Shown: one piece after another, positions 35,807-44,312 of the stretch
How positions within the stretch are numbered: the first letter of the stretch is position 1
How the letters are laid out: every line of letters starts with the position of its first letter
Source: Pseudomonas brassicacearum
Lineage (GTDB): Bacteria > Pseudomonadota > Gammaproteobacteria > Pseudomonadales > Pseudomonadaceae
Reading direction: 5' to 3'
DNA: 64,000 nucleotides
NCBI RefSeq assembly: GCF_003732265.1
Contig: NZ_MOBK01000006.1
Span: 496,001 to 560,000 of the forward strand
Translations under genes and position numbers: made by a program
Notes under the pieces: model-generated
Database searches by the model: none
What the model was told of the DNA's origin: nothing
Seen by the model: the letters and a program-made list of their open reading frames with translations, nothing else

Positions 35807-36739
35807 GTGAGCGCCAGCCGGCGCAGCGCCGACGGGTTTGCCCTGCAGGTGATGATCGGGTTGTGCCTGATCTGGGGCGTGCAGCAGGTGATGATCAAGT
35901 GGGCGGCGCCGGACATCGCGCCGGTCATGCAGGCGGCGGGGCGGTCGGGCATGTCCGCAGTGCTCGTCGGTTTACTGATCTGCTGGAAGGGTGGCTGGGA
36001 TCAGGTCGGCGCAACCTGGCGCGGCGGTTTACTGGCCGGTGCGCTGTTTGGCCTGGAATTCTTCTTCATCTCTGAAGGCCTGCAACTGACGACGGCCGCG
36101 CACATGTCGGTGTTCCTCTATACCGCGCCGATTTTCACCGCGTTGGGTGTGCATTGGTTGCTGCCGAGTGAGCGTTTGAGGCCGGTGCAGTGGCTGGGGA
36201 TTTTCCTCGCCTTTGTTGGGATCGCCATCGCGTTTGCCGGTGGTGTGTCGTGGGACAACCTCGATCACCGCATGTTGATGGGCGATGCGCTGGGCGTGCT
36301 GGCCGGCGCCGCGTGGGGTGCAACCACGGTGGTGGTGCGCGCCTCACGGCTGTCGGAAGCGCCGGTGACGCTGACCTTGTTCTATCAATTGATCGTTGGT
36401 TTTGTCGGCCTGATGCTGATCGCGATCCTCAGCGGCCAGGTCACGCACGTCAGCCTGACCACCGTGGCGGTGGCCAGCGTACTGTTCCAGGGATTGGTGG
36501 TGTCGTTCTTCAGTTACCTGACGTGGTTCTGGTTGTTGCGGCGTTATCTGGCGGCGAACCTGGCTGTGTTCTCGTTCATGACGCCGCTGTTCGGCGTCAC
36601 GTTTGGCGTGGTGCTGTTGGGCGAGGAGTTGAGCCTCAACTTCGTCATCGGCGCCGTGCTGGTCTTGCTCGGCATCACCTTTGTCAGCGCTGAGCAGTGG
36701 GTGCGCCGTCGTTTGCGCAAAGCCCTCGGGCAGTACTGA
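35807..36739 (+). CDS. EamA/DMT-family transporter
   Basis: The 310-residue protein has ten hydrophobic segments and two EamA halves (IGLCLIWGVQQVMIKWAAPDI and GDALGVLAGAAWGATTVVVRAS), with the typical PLFGVTFGVVLLGEELS near the end. It would export metabolites across the inner membrane. GTG 35807 is chosen because GAGG lies eight bases upstream; seven further codons to 35786 lack support. Its 3' end overlaps the convergent MFS gene by 56 bases. Confidence 0.85.
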   Translation: MSASRRSADGFALQVMIGLCLIWGVQQVMIKWAAPDIAPVMQAAGRSGMSAVLVGLLICWKGGWDQVGATWRGGLLAGALFGLEFFFISEGLQLTTAAHMSVFLYTAPIFTALGVHWLLPSERLRPVQWLGIFLAFVGIAIAFAGGVSWDNLDHRMLMGDALGVLAGAAWGATTVVVRASRLSEAPVTLTLFYQLIVGFVGLMLIAILSGQVTHVSLTTVAVASVLFQGLVVSFFSYLTWFWLLRRYLAANLAVFSFMTPLFGVTFGVVLLGEELSLNFVIGAVLVLLGITFVSAEQWVRRRLRKALGQY

Positions 36740-37865
36740 CCGGGCGCAGCAACAGCCCGCCGGCAATGAGCAAACCGCTGCCGGCAACCACCAGAGCGGG
36801 CTGCAAACCACCACTGAAATGGCTGCTCAGGGCGGCCAGCAACGGCCCGGCGAGTTGACCCACGGCGAAGCACGCGGTCAGCATCCCGGCGTTGCGCTGG
36901 GTGGCGTGGGGCGCCAGTTCGCGGGAGCGTTGCATCACCAGTTGCATGCAGGCCAGGAACGGCGTGCCGCAGAGCAGCACGCCCAACGCCAGACCCGTTC
37001 CGCTGCCCAACAGGCACGCGAAGACCCCGACGGCTTGCAGCCACAACGTGATCATCAGCCAATGGCGTGTGCCATTCGGAGATTGTCGGCGCAGGCTCAC
37101 CAGCACCACCCCGATAGCCGACGCCAGGCCGAAGCACGGCCAGAACAGGTCGGCCTGCCATTGCCCTTGAAACTGCGCATTGGCCATTTGTGAGAGGAAC
37201 GTGGCGGGGATGATGTAACCCAGACCGTACAAGCCATAGATCACGCCCAGTCGAGCGATGCCCTGATTGTTCGATGTGGAGGCGACGGGCGCAGCAGCCA
37301 CCGTCGCCGAGGGCCGTGGCAGGAACGGCAGAATCCCCAGCAGCATCACCAGCGCTACGCCGGCATACACCAGCCACAGCGTCGCGGAGGTTTGCCCCAG
37401 CAGGTTCGAACCCAAGGCCAATAAACCCGTGAGAAAAATCCCCAGGCCCGGCCCGGCAAAGACCAGGGCGCCCAACCGTGGACGACCGGCCGCGACCGCC
37501 AATGGCTGACTCAGCGCGGTGATCATCACCAACACCCAGGCGCTGGCCACGCCGGTGCCAAAACGCAGCAGCAGATGCGACCAGAACCCGTTGGCCCAGA
37601 ATGACACCAGGGTCAGCAGCACACACAGCCACAACCCTCCCAGCAAGCGCTGACGGACTTGCGCCGGTTTGCGCGAGAACATCGCATCCAGCGCGCCGAC
37701 GAAGTAGCCCAGGTAATTGGCGGCGGCAATCAGGCCCGCGGCGGTCAGGTCGATCTGACCTTCGCTGAGCAGGTGCGGCATTTGTGGGGTGAGGGCGAAG
37801 CGCCCGATGCCCATGGCCATCATCAGGGCGATAAAACTGGCGGTTAAGCGAATCAGCGGCGACAT
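36684..37865 (-). CDS. YbfB/YjiJ-family MFS transporter
   Basis: The 393-residue protein has about twelve membrane segments. The MGIGRFALTPQMPHLL start and AGLIAAANYLGYFVGAL segment are characteristic of the YbfB/YjiJ branch of the major facilitator superfamily. Substrate is unknown. It is divergent from a LysR gene that may control it. Its end overlaps the convergent EamA gene by 56 bases. Confidence 0.9.
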   Translation of the reverse strand: MSPLIRLTASFIALMMAMGIGRFALTPQMPHLLSEGQIDLTAAGLIAAANYLGYFVGALDAMFSRKPAQVRQRLLGGLWLCVLLTLVSFWANGFWSHLLLRFGTGVASAWVLVMITALSQPLAVAAGRPRLGALVFAGPGLGIFLTGLLALGSNLLGQTSATLWLVYAGVALVMLLGILPFLPRPSATVAAAPVASTSNNQGIARLGVIYGLYGLGYIIPATFLSQMANAQFQGQWQADLFWPCFGLASAIGVVLVSLRRQSPNGTRHWLMITLWLQAVGVFACLLGSGTGLALGVLLCGTPFLACMQLVMQRSRELAPHATQRNAGMLTACFAVGQLAGPLLAALSSHFSGGLQPALVVAGSGLLIAGGLLLRPVSTARGLCANDGAPTAQR

Positions 37866-37968
37866 AGTCTGAGTTCCGGCAAAGGATCAATGACCGTCAG
37901 GCTAGGACTGATTGACTTTCTTTTAAAATGAATAATAGTGAGTAACTTGTTCTGATTTGGAGAATAAC

Positions 37969-38862
37969 GTGGAGTTCAGCCAGTTACGGATCTTCCAGGC
38001 CGTGGCGCAGGAGGGGTCGATCACCCGTGCCGCCGAGCGATTGCATCGGGTGCCGTCCAACCTGTCGACGCGTCTTAAACAACTCGAGGAGCAACTCGGC
38101 GTAGAGCTTTTCGTCCGCGAGCGTCAGCGTTTGCAGTTGTCGCCTGCAGGAAAAGTCCTGCTGGACTACACCGCCAAGCTGTTCGCCCTGCATGACGAAG
38201 CCAGTGCGGCAGTGCAGGGCGGGCAACCGGCCGGGGACTTCGTGCTCGGCACCATGTACAGCACGGCGGCGATTCATCTGCCGGGGTTACTGGCGGGTTA
38301 TCACCGCAAATACCCGGCGGTAAACCTGCAAGTGCAATCCGGGCCGAGCGGTGAATTGCTTGAAGGCCTGCTCACCGGCCGACTGGATGCGGCGTTGGTG
38401 GACGGGCCGCTGGAGCTGGCGGGGCTGGATGGCGTGCCCTTGTGCGACGAACGGCTGGTGCTGATCACGGAGGCCGATCACCCGTCGGTGCGCAGCGCGC
38501 TGGATGTGGAGGGGCGTTCGGTGTTTACCTTTCGTCAGGGCTGTTCCTACCGCATGCGCCTGGAGGCCTGGTTCGCCCACGACCATGCTGCGATGGGCCG
38601 GGCAATGGAGATCGAATCCTATCCTGGGATGCTTGCGTGTGTAATTGCCGGCTCGGGCGTGGCGTTGATGTCGGAGTCGATGCTCGCCAGCCTGCCGGGC
38701 CGCGAGAGTGTCTTAGCGCACCCGTTGGCCGAGCCGTTCGCCCGGGCGACGACGTGGCTGATGTGGCGCAAGGGCATGGTCGGGGCCAATTTGAATGCCT
38801 GGATCGAGCAGCAGCAGACGGTCTATCCGTGGGCACCGGTTGAGGCCCAGGCGATTGCTTGA
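37969..38862 (+). CDS. LysR-family regulator, PtrR/YneJ-like
   Basis: This 297-residue regulator starts VEFSQLRIFQAVAQEGSITRAAERLHRVPSNLSTRLKQLE (in pieces), the helix-turn-helix of the YneJ/PtrR group. The effector domain contains the matching CSYRMRLEAWF and ESYPGMLACVIAGSGVALMSESML blocks. E. coli PtrR/YneJ acts on putrescine and related metabolism genes. The neighbour most likely controlled here is the divergent MFS transporter. GTG 37969 follows GGAG at seven bases. Confidence 0.88.
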   Translation: MEFSQLRIFQAVAQEGSITRAAERLHRVPSNLSTRLKQLEEQLGVELFVRERQRLQLSPAGKVLLDYTAKLFALHDEASAAVQGGQPAGDFVLGTMYSTAAIHLPGLLAGYHRKYPAVNLQVQSGPSGELLEGLLTGRLDAALVDGPLELAGLDGVPLCDERLVLITEADHPSVRSALDVEGRSVFTFRQGCSYRMRLEAWFAHDHAAMGRAMEIESYPGMLACVIAGSGVALMSESMLASLPGRESVLAHPLAEPFARATTWLMWRKGMVGANLNAWIEQQQTVYPWAPVEAQAIA

Positions 38863-38946
38863 ACGAACGGTCAGGTATTTTGTTCAATTCAGTAACAGAT
38901 CATTGCGACTTTAGATGAGCATTGCGTAGGACTTCGGACTATTATC

Positions 38947-38984
38947 AGTGCGAAGCGGCCTCAGAATTCCGGCCGCTCGGCACT
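38947..38984 (+). ncRNA. Compound stem-loop, candidate leader or sRNA element of the PA1414-type gene
   Basis: AGTGC (38947-38951) pairs with GCACT (38980-38984), and inside it GCGGCC (38955-38960) pairs with GGCCGC (38971-38976). The two stems are separated by symmetric 3-base internal loops, with a 10-base terminal loop. It lies directly before the ribosome site of the mini-ORF at 39002. Confidence 0.55.
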
Positions 38985-39001
38985 ACCCTGAAGGGGGCAC
39001 C

Positions 39002-39130
39002 ATGAAAGAGAAAATCCAAAACTGGCTGCACGACTTGGGTGTTGCACTCGGTTTGATCGAACCGCCTCTGCAACCTGTGCCAATTCGTACGGACGACGAA
39101 CAGCGCCGACGCCAGCAGCGCCGCCGGTAA
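39002..39130 (+). CDS. PA1414-family mini-protein
   Basis: This 42-residue protein starts MKEKIQNWLHDLGVALGLIEPPLQPVP and ends in an Arg/Gln-rich tail. It closely resembles, from memory, the P. aeruginosa PA1414 mini-protein, whose transcript is strongly raised at low oxygen and is linked to the sRNA SicX. An AAGGGGG site precedes the ATG. A strong hairpin precedes it and a 9-bp stem follows, so the unit looks like a compact structured transcript. No good Anr box (TTGAT-N4-ATCAA) was found upstream. Confidence 0.8.
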   Translation: MKEKIQNWLHDLGVALGLIEPPLQPVPIRTDDEQRRRQQRRR

Positions 39131-39161
39131 AAGCCGGTTAGGGCCTGTCGCGAACCGGCTT
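39131..39161 (+). terminator. Hairpin after the PA1414-type gene
   Basis: AAGCCGGTT (39131-39139) pairs perfectly with AACCGGCTT (39153-39161). The T run is poor, so it may be a stabilising or weak terminating hairpin. Confidence 0.5.
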
Positions 39162-39191
39162 AACGGTCTTGTTCTGGCAAGGAGGCTTGTC

Positions 39192-39348
39192 TGTGGCGAG
39201 GGGGCTTGCCCCCGTTCGAGTGCGCAGCACTCGTAAATCCGCCTAATGCGGGGTTCCAGATAAAACACGCCCCAAGATGGTGAATGGACTGGGGCTGCTT
39301 CGCAGCCCAACGGGGCGATGCGGCGTTCCGACAAGCCCCCTCGCCACA
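39192..39348. repeat. REP pair, type B
   Basis: The TGTGGCGAGGGGGCTTGCCC core is matched about 100 bases later by its inverted copy, with a GCGATGCGGCGTTCC insert in the right arm. The same insert is found in the two type B elements at 60188 and 63451. Confidence 0.85.
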
Positions 39349-39387
39349 AAGGCACCTACAACAAGTAGGGGTGTTTGAAAATCCATC

Positions 39388-39639
39388 TCAATGCCGCCCG
39401 ATCTCCAGCAAAAACCGACTCAAATCATTCGCCGTCCTGGCGGTCTTGAGCATCCGGTCTTCTTCCGCCGTAAACGCCGTCAACCCCAGCTCATCTTCCA
39501 GATGGAAGATCAGGTCTTCGATGTCCGCTTTATCCAATCCCAACTCCACCAGGCTGGCGTCGTCGCTGAAGTCATTCCGACCCTCCAGCAAGCGGCTGAT
39601 GAACTGATGCACGGCGAGGCGAACGGCAGCTCTTTTCAT
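39388..39639 (-). CDS. Acyl-carrier-protein-like protein lacking the attachment serine
   Basis: The 83-residue protein has the length and helix pattern of acyl carrier proteins (LVELGLDKADIEDLIFHLEDELGL, about residues 30-53, in pieces). In true carriers this region reads G-x-D-S-L. Here D36 is followed by lysine 37 and alanine 38, so phosphopantetheine could not be attached. It may be a structural or regulatory relative of ACP. It lies downstream of the metallo-hydrolase gene in the same direction with a 55-base gap. Confidence 0.7.
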   Translation of the reverse strand: MKRAAVRLAVHQFISRLLEGRNDFSDDASLVELGLDKADIEDLIFHLEDELGLTAFTAEEDRMLKTARTANDLSRFLLEIGRH

Positions 39640-39694
39640 GGTTGCTCTTGGAGGGCGTTATTGTTGTTGTCCCTGCGCTTGAGTACAGCAGGCT

Positions 39695-40420
39695 TCAGCC
39701 ATGTGAGCGCTGCCACTCGTCAATCATCGTGCGCAAATGCTCACCGGAAAAACTGCCGAAATGCCCGCCATGCACCATACGGATCGGCAAGGCACGCAAG
39801 CGTTGCAAGCTGCAGGCGTAGTCGTCGAGATTGGAATGGTAAGCGTCTTCGATCAGCGGTCCGTCATAGATGATGTCGCCGCTGAACAGCGTCTGCGTCG
39901 CGGCTTCATACAGGCTGATGCCACCCGGTGAATGACCCGGTGTATGCAGCACTTGCAGCACGCGGTCACCCAAATCCAGCACATCACCTTCTTCAATCAG
40001 GCCGGTGGCCGGCGCAGCCTTGACCCGGTATTCGGCGTAGCACAACGGGCAGTCGGGGTGAGCCTCGAACATGTCGTCGCCGACGAAGGCTTTGCTCAAA
40101 TCGTTGTCGCCGTCCGGTGCGGCGAGGATATCGGCCTCAGCCGGGTGCACCAGCCGTTCAGCAAACTCGTGATGCCCGGCAATGTGGTCGAAATGGCAAT
40201 GACTCGCCACCGCCATCAGCGGCCGTTCAGTGATCCACGGCAATTGCTCGCGCAGGCTGACCAGTCCCGAACCGCTGTCCAATAGCAGGTCCTTGTCGCG
40301 GCCCTGAACGTGCCAGAGGTTGCAGCGGTAGAAAGGCCGAATGTACGGCTCGTGAATCAGGCGAATGCCGTCGCTAAGCTGTTTGACTTCGAACCACTGA
40401 TCGCGGCTGACGATCTTCAT
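39695..40420 (-). CDS. MBL-fold metallo-hydrolase
   Basis: The 241-residue protein carries the metallo-beta-lactamase metal motif H74-x-H76-x-D78-H79 (HCHFDHIAGHH), followed by a further histidine in LHTPGHSPGGISLY and an aspartate in FSGDIIYDG. All core metal ligands appear present. Relatives include glyoxalase II-like and lactonase-like hydrolases; the substrate is not clear. GGAAACTGCTT precedes the ATG. Confidence 0.87.
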   Translation of the reverse strand: MKIVSRDQWFEVKQLSDGIRLIHEPYIRPFYRCNLWHVQGRDKDLLLDSGSGLVSLREQLPWITERPLMAVASHCHFDHIAGHHEFAERLVHPAEADILAAPDGDNDLSKAFVGDDMFEAHPDCPLCYAEYRVKAAPATGLIEEGDVLDLGDRVLQVLHTPGHSPGGISLYEAATQTLFSGDIIYDGPLIEDAYHSNLDDYACSLQRLRALPIRMVHGGHFGSFSGEHLRTMIDEWQRSHG

Positions 40421-40437
40421 AAGCAGTTTCCTTCAGG

Positions 40438-40476
40438 CGAAAAAAAACGGGTGTGGCAACCGACGCCACACCCGTC
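40438..40476 (-). terminator. Rho-independent terminator of the sodium:solute symporter gene
   Basis: An 11-bp stem (ACGGGTGTGGC at 40447-40457, GCCACACCCGT at 40465-40475) ends in a run of T residues on the minus strand. Confidence 0.9.
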
Positions 40477-40505
40477 GAAGAAAGCATCAAGTCGTTATAT
40501 TCAGC

Positions 40506-41885
40506 TTAGGCGGCGCTGGCCACCATTGCCGGGCGACGGGACATCAGGCTGACCAGCACGAAGCTCACCAGACCCACACCCAGGCTGTAGTAGATCGGGG
40601 TGTTGGCTTCCAGGCCATCCTTGAACATGAACACCAGTGCCGTGGCGAAGCCCATGCCCATACTGGCGATAGCGCCAGCGGTGGTTGCGCGTTTCCAGAA
40701 AATCGCACCGATCAGCGGGATCAGCATGCCGCCCACCAGCAGGTTGTAGGCCAGGGTCAGTGCGCTGATCACGTCATGTACGACCAGAGCGATGCCGAGT
40801 ACCACGATGCCGGTCAACAGGGTGAACAGGCGGTTCATGCCCAGGCTCGACTGTTTACCGCCACGCAGTTTCGGCAGCAGGTCTTCGGTCAAGGTGGTGG
40901 CAGCGGCGAGCAGGCCGGCGCTGGCGGTGGACATCATGGCGGCCAGGGCAGCAGCGATCACCAGGCCACGAATACCGTCCGGCAGGGACAGTTTGACGAT
41001 GGCGGCGAAGGCGTTGTTGACGTTGTCCAGGTCCGGGATCAGCACGTGAGCGGCCATGCCGATCAGGGCGCAAGCCAGCCCGTAAAGAATGCAGTAGAAG
41101 CCTGCGAAGGTACCGGCGACCTGAGCCACCTTGGCGCTCTTGACGGTGAATACACGCTGCCAGATGTCCTGGCCGATCAGGATCCCGAAGAAATAGATCA
41201 TGAAGTAGGTGATGATGGTGTCCCAGCCAATAGTGGTGAAGCTGAAGGCAGTGGCCGGCAGTTTCAACACCAATTCATCCCAGCCGCCAACGCGGTACAG
41301 GCAGATTGGCAACAGGATGAACATCAAGCCCACGGTCTTGATCACAAACTGGACGATGTCGGTCAGCGTCAGGGACCACATGCCGCCGATCGCCGAGTAG
41401 ATCACCACCACACCACCGCCGACCAATACCGAGACCCAGAACGGCAGGTCGAACAGCACTTGCAGCACGGTGCCGATGGCGAGGATCGAAACCACGCCGA
41501 TCATCAGCGCATATGCCAGCATGATCACCGCACTCGCGGAGCGCGCCATCGGGTTGTAGCGTTTTTCCAGGACCTGGGTAACGGTGTAGATCTTCAGTTT
41601 CAGCAGCGGTTTGGCGAGGAACAGGTTCAGCGCCACGATCCCGCAACCGAGGGCCGCGCAGAGCCAGAAGCCGGAGATGCCATGGACGTAGCCCAGGCGC
41701 ACGGTGCCGACGGTGGACGCGCCGCCCAGAACGGTGGCAGCCATGGTGCCCATGTACATGCTCGGGCCGAGGTTGCGACCGGCGACCAAAAAGTCTTCGT
41801 TGGTCTTGGCCTTGCGCATGCCGTAATAGCCGAGCATCAGCATCGCGGCGGCGTAGATGAGTACGACGAATAAATCCAAAGCCAT
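40506..41885 (-). CDS. Sodium:solute symporter (SSS family)
   Basis: The 459-residue protein has about thirteen membrane segments. It shows the sodium/solute symporter signature region (AALAAMMSTASAGLLAAATTLTEDLLPKL in pieces, about residues 290-320) and an LGGASTVGTVRLGYVHG first-helix region. It is transcribed with gbuA upstream of it, so uptake of 4-guanidinobutyrate or a related compound is likely. In P. aeruginosa the same family lies beside gbuA (PA1418). The start is ATG 41885 after GGAGACACG; an upstream open frame reads through a REP element and was rejected. Confidence 0.88.
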   Translation of the reverse strand: MALDLFVVLIYAAAMLMLGYYGMRKAKTNEDFLVAGRNLGPSMYMGTMAATVLGGASTVGTVRLGYVHGISGFWLCAALGCGIVALNLFLAKPLLKLKIYTVTQVLEKRYNPMARSASAVIMLAYALMIGVVSILAIGTVLQVLFDLPFWVSVLVGGGVVVIYSAIGGMWSLTLTDIVQFVIKTVGLMFILLPICLYRVGGWDELVLKLPATAFSFTTIGWDTIITYFMIYFFGILIGQDIWQRVFTVKSAKVAQVAGTFAGFYCILYGLACALIGMAAHVLIPDLDNVNNAFAAIVKLSLPDGIRGLVIAAALAAMMSTASAGLLAAATTLTEDLLPKLRGGKQSSLGMNRLFTLLTGIVVLGIALVVHDVISALTLAYNLLVGGMLIPLIGAIFWKRATTAGAIASMGMGFATALVFMFKDGLEANTPIYYSLGVGLVSFVLVSLMSRRPAMVASAA

Positions 41886-41940
41886 GATGGCGTGTCTCCG
41901 ATTGTCTTTTTTATAGTGAAACAAAGGTGATTCTGTTCTC

Positions 41941-42029
41941 TGTGGGCGCAAGCCTGCCCGCGAAAACGGTTTTTCGGTCACATCACTGTTGGATGTGCCG
42001 CCGTCATCGCGAGCAGGCTCGTTTCCACA
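41941..42029. repeat. REP pair, type A, diverged
   Basis: TGTGGGCGCAAGCCTGCCCG and its altered inverted copy lie between the symporter and gbuA genes. Confidence 0.75.
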
Positions 42030-42108
42030 AGGGAACAGTTGTCAGGTTGACTGACGCAGTTCAGGATTTTCCGTGCTGCTGGTGATCACGTACGTTCGTG
42101 CCCAATCC

Positions 42109-43059
42109 TCAGCGGTGGACGACGCCAGGCAGTACGCAGAGCATTTCGTACAGCAGGTTGGCGGCCAGCAGCGAGGTGTTGCCGGTGGTGTCATAAGCGG
42201 GCGAGACTTCTACCAGATCGCAACCGACCAGGTCGAGGCCTTGGCAGCCGCGAACGATTTCAATCGCCTGAATGGTCGTCAGACCACCGATTTCCGGGGT
42301 GCCGGTGCCAGGTGCCCAGGCCGGGTCGATGCCGTCGATGTCGAAACTCAGGTACACCGGACCGCCGCCGACTTTCTCGCGAACTTCGGCCATCAACGGG
42401 GCCAGGGATTTGTGCCAGCACTCTTCGGCCTGAACCACACGGAAGCCCTGATTGCGGCTCCAGTTGAAGTCGTCAGCGGTGTAGCCCTGAGCGCGCAGGC
42501 CGATTTGCACCACGCGGTCGCAATCGAGGAGACCTTCTTCGACAGCGCGACGGAAGGTGGTGCCGTGGGCGATTTTCTCGCCGAACATGTGATCGTTCAC
42601 GTCAGCGTGAGCGTCGATGTGCACCAGGCCGATCTTGCCGTGCTTTTTATGGATGGCACGCAGGATAGGCAGGGTGATGGTGTGGTCGCCGCCCAGGGTC
42701 AGGGGTATCACATCGTGTTCGAGGATCTTGTGGTAGGACTCTTCGATGATCCGTACCGCGTCCAGCAGGTTGAACGTGTTGATCGCGATGTCGCCGATGT
42801 CGGCCACCGACAGCGAATCGAACGGCGCAGCGCCGGTTGCCATGTTGTACGGGCGGATCATGACCGATTCAGCGCGGATTTCGCGAGGCCCGAAGCGGGT
42901 GCCGGGGCGCAGCGAGGTACCGATGTCCAGTGGCACGCCAACGAAGGCAGCGTCCAGGCCGGCTGCGGTATCGAGGTGGGGGAGTCGCATCATGGTGGCG
43001 ATGCCGCCGAAGCGCGGCATTTCATTGCCGCCCAGTGGTTGGTGAAGAATCTTGTCCAC
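42109..43059 (-). CDS. gbuA: Guanidinobutyrase
   Basis: The 316-residue ureohydrolase has the binuclear manganese ligands in LTLGGDHT, HIDAHADVND and SFDIDGIDPAW, and the guanidinium-side VEVSPAYDTTGNTS. The sequence is very close to P. aeruginosa GbuA (PA1421), which splits 4-guanidinobutyrate into 4-aminobutyrate and urea in arginine catabolism. The neighbours (a LysR regulator divergent, an SSS transporter downstream) match that locus. The start is GTG 43059 (product MDKILHQPLGGNE) with GAGG about ten bases upstream. Agmatinase is the main alternative. Confidence 0.88.
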   Translation of the reverse strand: MDKILHQPLGGNEMPRFGGIATMMRLPHLDTAAGLDAAFVGVPLDIGTSLRPGTRFGPREIRAESVMIRPYNMATGAAPFDSLSVADIGDIAINTFNLLDAVRIIEESYHKILEHDVIPLTLGGDHTITLPILRAIHKKHGKIGLVHIDAHADVNDHMFGEKIAHGTTFRRAVEEGLLDCDRVVQIGLRAQGYTADDFNWSRNQGFRVVQAEECWHKSLAPLMAEVREKVGGGPVYLSFDIDGIDPAWAPGTGTPEIGGLTTIQAIEIVRGCQGLDLVGCDLVEVSPAYDTTGNTSLLAANLLYEMLCVLPGVVHR

Positions 43060-43182
43060 GGGTAGGGCCTCATCGTCGTTGTTTTATTTATGTCGGTTGC
43101 ACAGGTCAGGACAGACACAGGCACCGTTGGAGGCTGATTCTGCAAAATGTAGTGGCCGGGAAGAATCGCTACGGGCAAATAC

Positions 43183-43206
43183 TTAGTTCAGATTTTTCTA
43201 AACTAA
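43183..43206. promoter_or_regulatory. Candidate GbuR operator
   Basis: TTAGTT and AACTAA form an inverted repeat with a 12-base AT-rich spacer in the gbuA-gbuR divergent region. The inside is also partly symmetric. A T-N11-A LysR box fits inside it. Confidence 0.5.
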
Positions 43207-43247
43207 TGGCTGCGGCGACGATAGACTCGTGATCGTTCACGAACCCC

Positions 43248-43379
43248 TGTGGCGAGGGAGCTTGCTCCCGCTGGGATGCGAAGCGGCCCCAAAGCCATTC
43301 ACATCGTTGAATCAGACGGACCGCTTCAGCAGGATTACGACTGCTGCGCAGCCGAACGGGAGCAAGCTCCCTCGCCACA
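43248..43379. repeat. REP pair, type B (GAGGGAGCTTGCTCCC variant)
   Basis: TGTGGCGAGGGAGCTTGCTC and its inverted copy lie in the 356-base gap between gbuA and gbuR. The rest of that gap is the divergent promoter region. Confidence 0.85.
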
Positions 43380-43415
43380 AAAGCAACATGCATTATCTTG
43401 CGATCGGAGTGCCCC

Positions 43416-44309
43416 ATGGCCAACGCTTTACCCGACCTGAAACTATTGCGCATCTTCGTCAGCGTGGTCCGCCATCAGGGGTTCGCCAACGCCCAGCAAG
43501 AGCTCAACCTCTCGACCTCGGCCATCAGCACCTACATGAGCCAGCTCGAAGCGGCCCTCGGCCTGGTGCTGTGCCATCGCGGTCGCGGTGGGTTCAGCCT
43601 GACCAGCAAGGGTGAACTGTTCCATCAGGAAACCCTGCGTCTGTTGGGCGAGCTCGAAGGCTTCGAGCAATACGCCGCCGCACTCAAGGGCGAACTGCGC
43701 GGCACCTTGAACCTCGGCGTGATCGACTCCACCGTCAGCGACAAGGCCTTGCCCTTTGCCGAAGCCATCGGCGCCTACAGCCAGGAACACCCGGCGGTGC
43801 ATTTGCACTTGTCGGTAATGAGTCCCTACGAACTGCAACTCGGTGTGCAGGACAATCGCCTCGACCTGGCCATCGGCGCGTTCTCCACACGCATGAGCGG
43901 CCTGGTCTACATGCCGCTCTACCGCGAACAGCATTGGCTGTATTGCAGCAGCCGTCATCCGCTGTTCACCGAGCGGCGTATCCCCGAGCAAGTCATCACC
44001 CAGCAACGCATGGTCGGCCGAGGCTACTGGAGTCAGGCGGAACTGGCGCGACACGGTTTCAAACACAGCGCGGCCACGGTGGAAAGTATGGAAGCGCAGC
44101 TGATTCTGGTGCTGTCCGGTGCCTACATCGGCTACCTGCCGGAGCATTACGCTCAGGCCTGGGCGGACAAGGGTGATTTGCGCGTGTTGTTGCCGGCGAC
44201 CTTTGGTTATCAGGCGCCGTTTTCAATGATCGTGCGCCGTGGCCGCAGCCGCGAACCGCTGATCCAGACCTTTCGCGATTTGCTCAAAGCACAACTGAAT
44301 CAGGCTTGA
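43416..44309 (+). CDS. gbuR: LysR-family regulator of guanidinobutyrate use
   Basis: The 297-residue regulator has an N-terminal helix-turn-helix (FANAQQELNLSTSAISTYMSQLE, about residues 24-46) and a LysR effector domain. It is divergent from gbuA, as GbuR (PA1422) is in P. aeruginosa, where it activates gbuA with 4-guanidinobutyrate as inducer. CGGAG before ATG 43416 decides the start; an upstream extension overlaps the type B REP. The tapT gene follows after 3 bases and may be co-transcribed. Confidence 0.85.
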   Translation: MANALPDLKLLRIFVSVVRHQGFANAQQELNLSTSAISTYMSQLEAALGLVLCHRGRGGFSLTSKGELFHQETLRLLGELEGFEQYAAALKGELRGTLNLGVIDSTVSDKALPFAEAIGAYSQEHPAVHLHLSVMSPYELQLGVQDNRLDLAIGAFSTRMSGLVYMPLYREQHWLYCSSRHPLFTERRIPEQVITQQRMVGRGYWSQAELARHGFKHSAATVESMEAQLILVLSGAYIGYLPEHYAQAWADKGDLRVLLPATFGYQAPFSMIVRRGRSREPLIQTFRDLLKAQLNQA

Positions 44310-44312
44310 TCG

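Noticed and set aside
38863..38946. An Anr/FNR box in front of the PA1414-type gene
   Set aside because: No TTGAT-N4-ATCAA-like site with enough matches was found in the 140 bases upstream.
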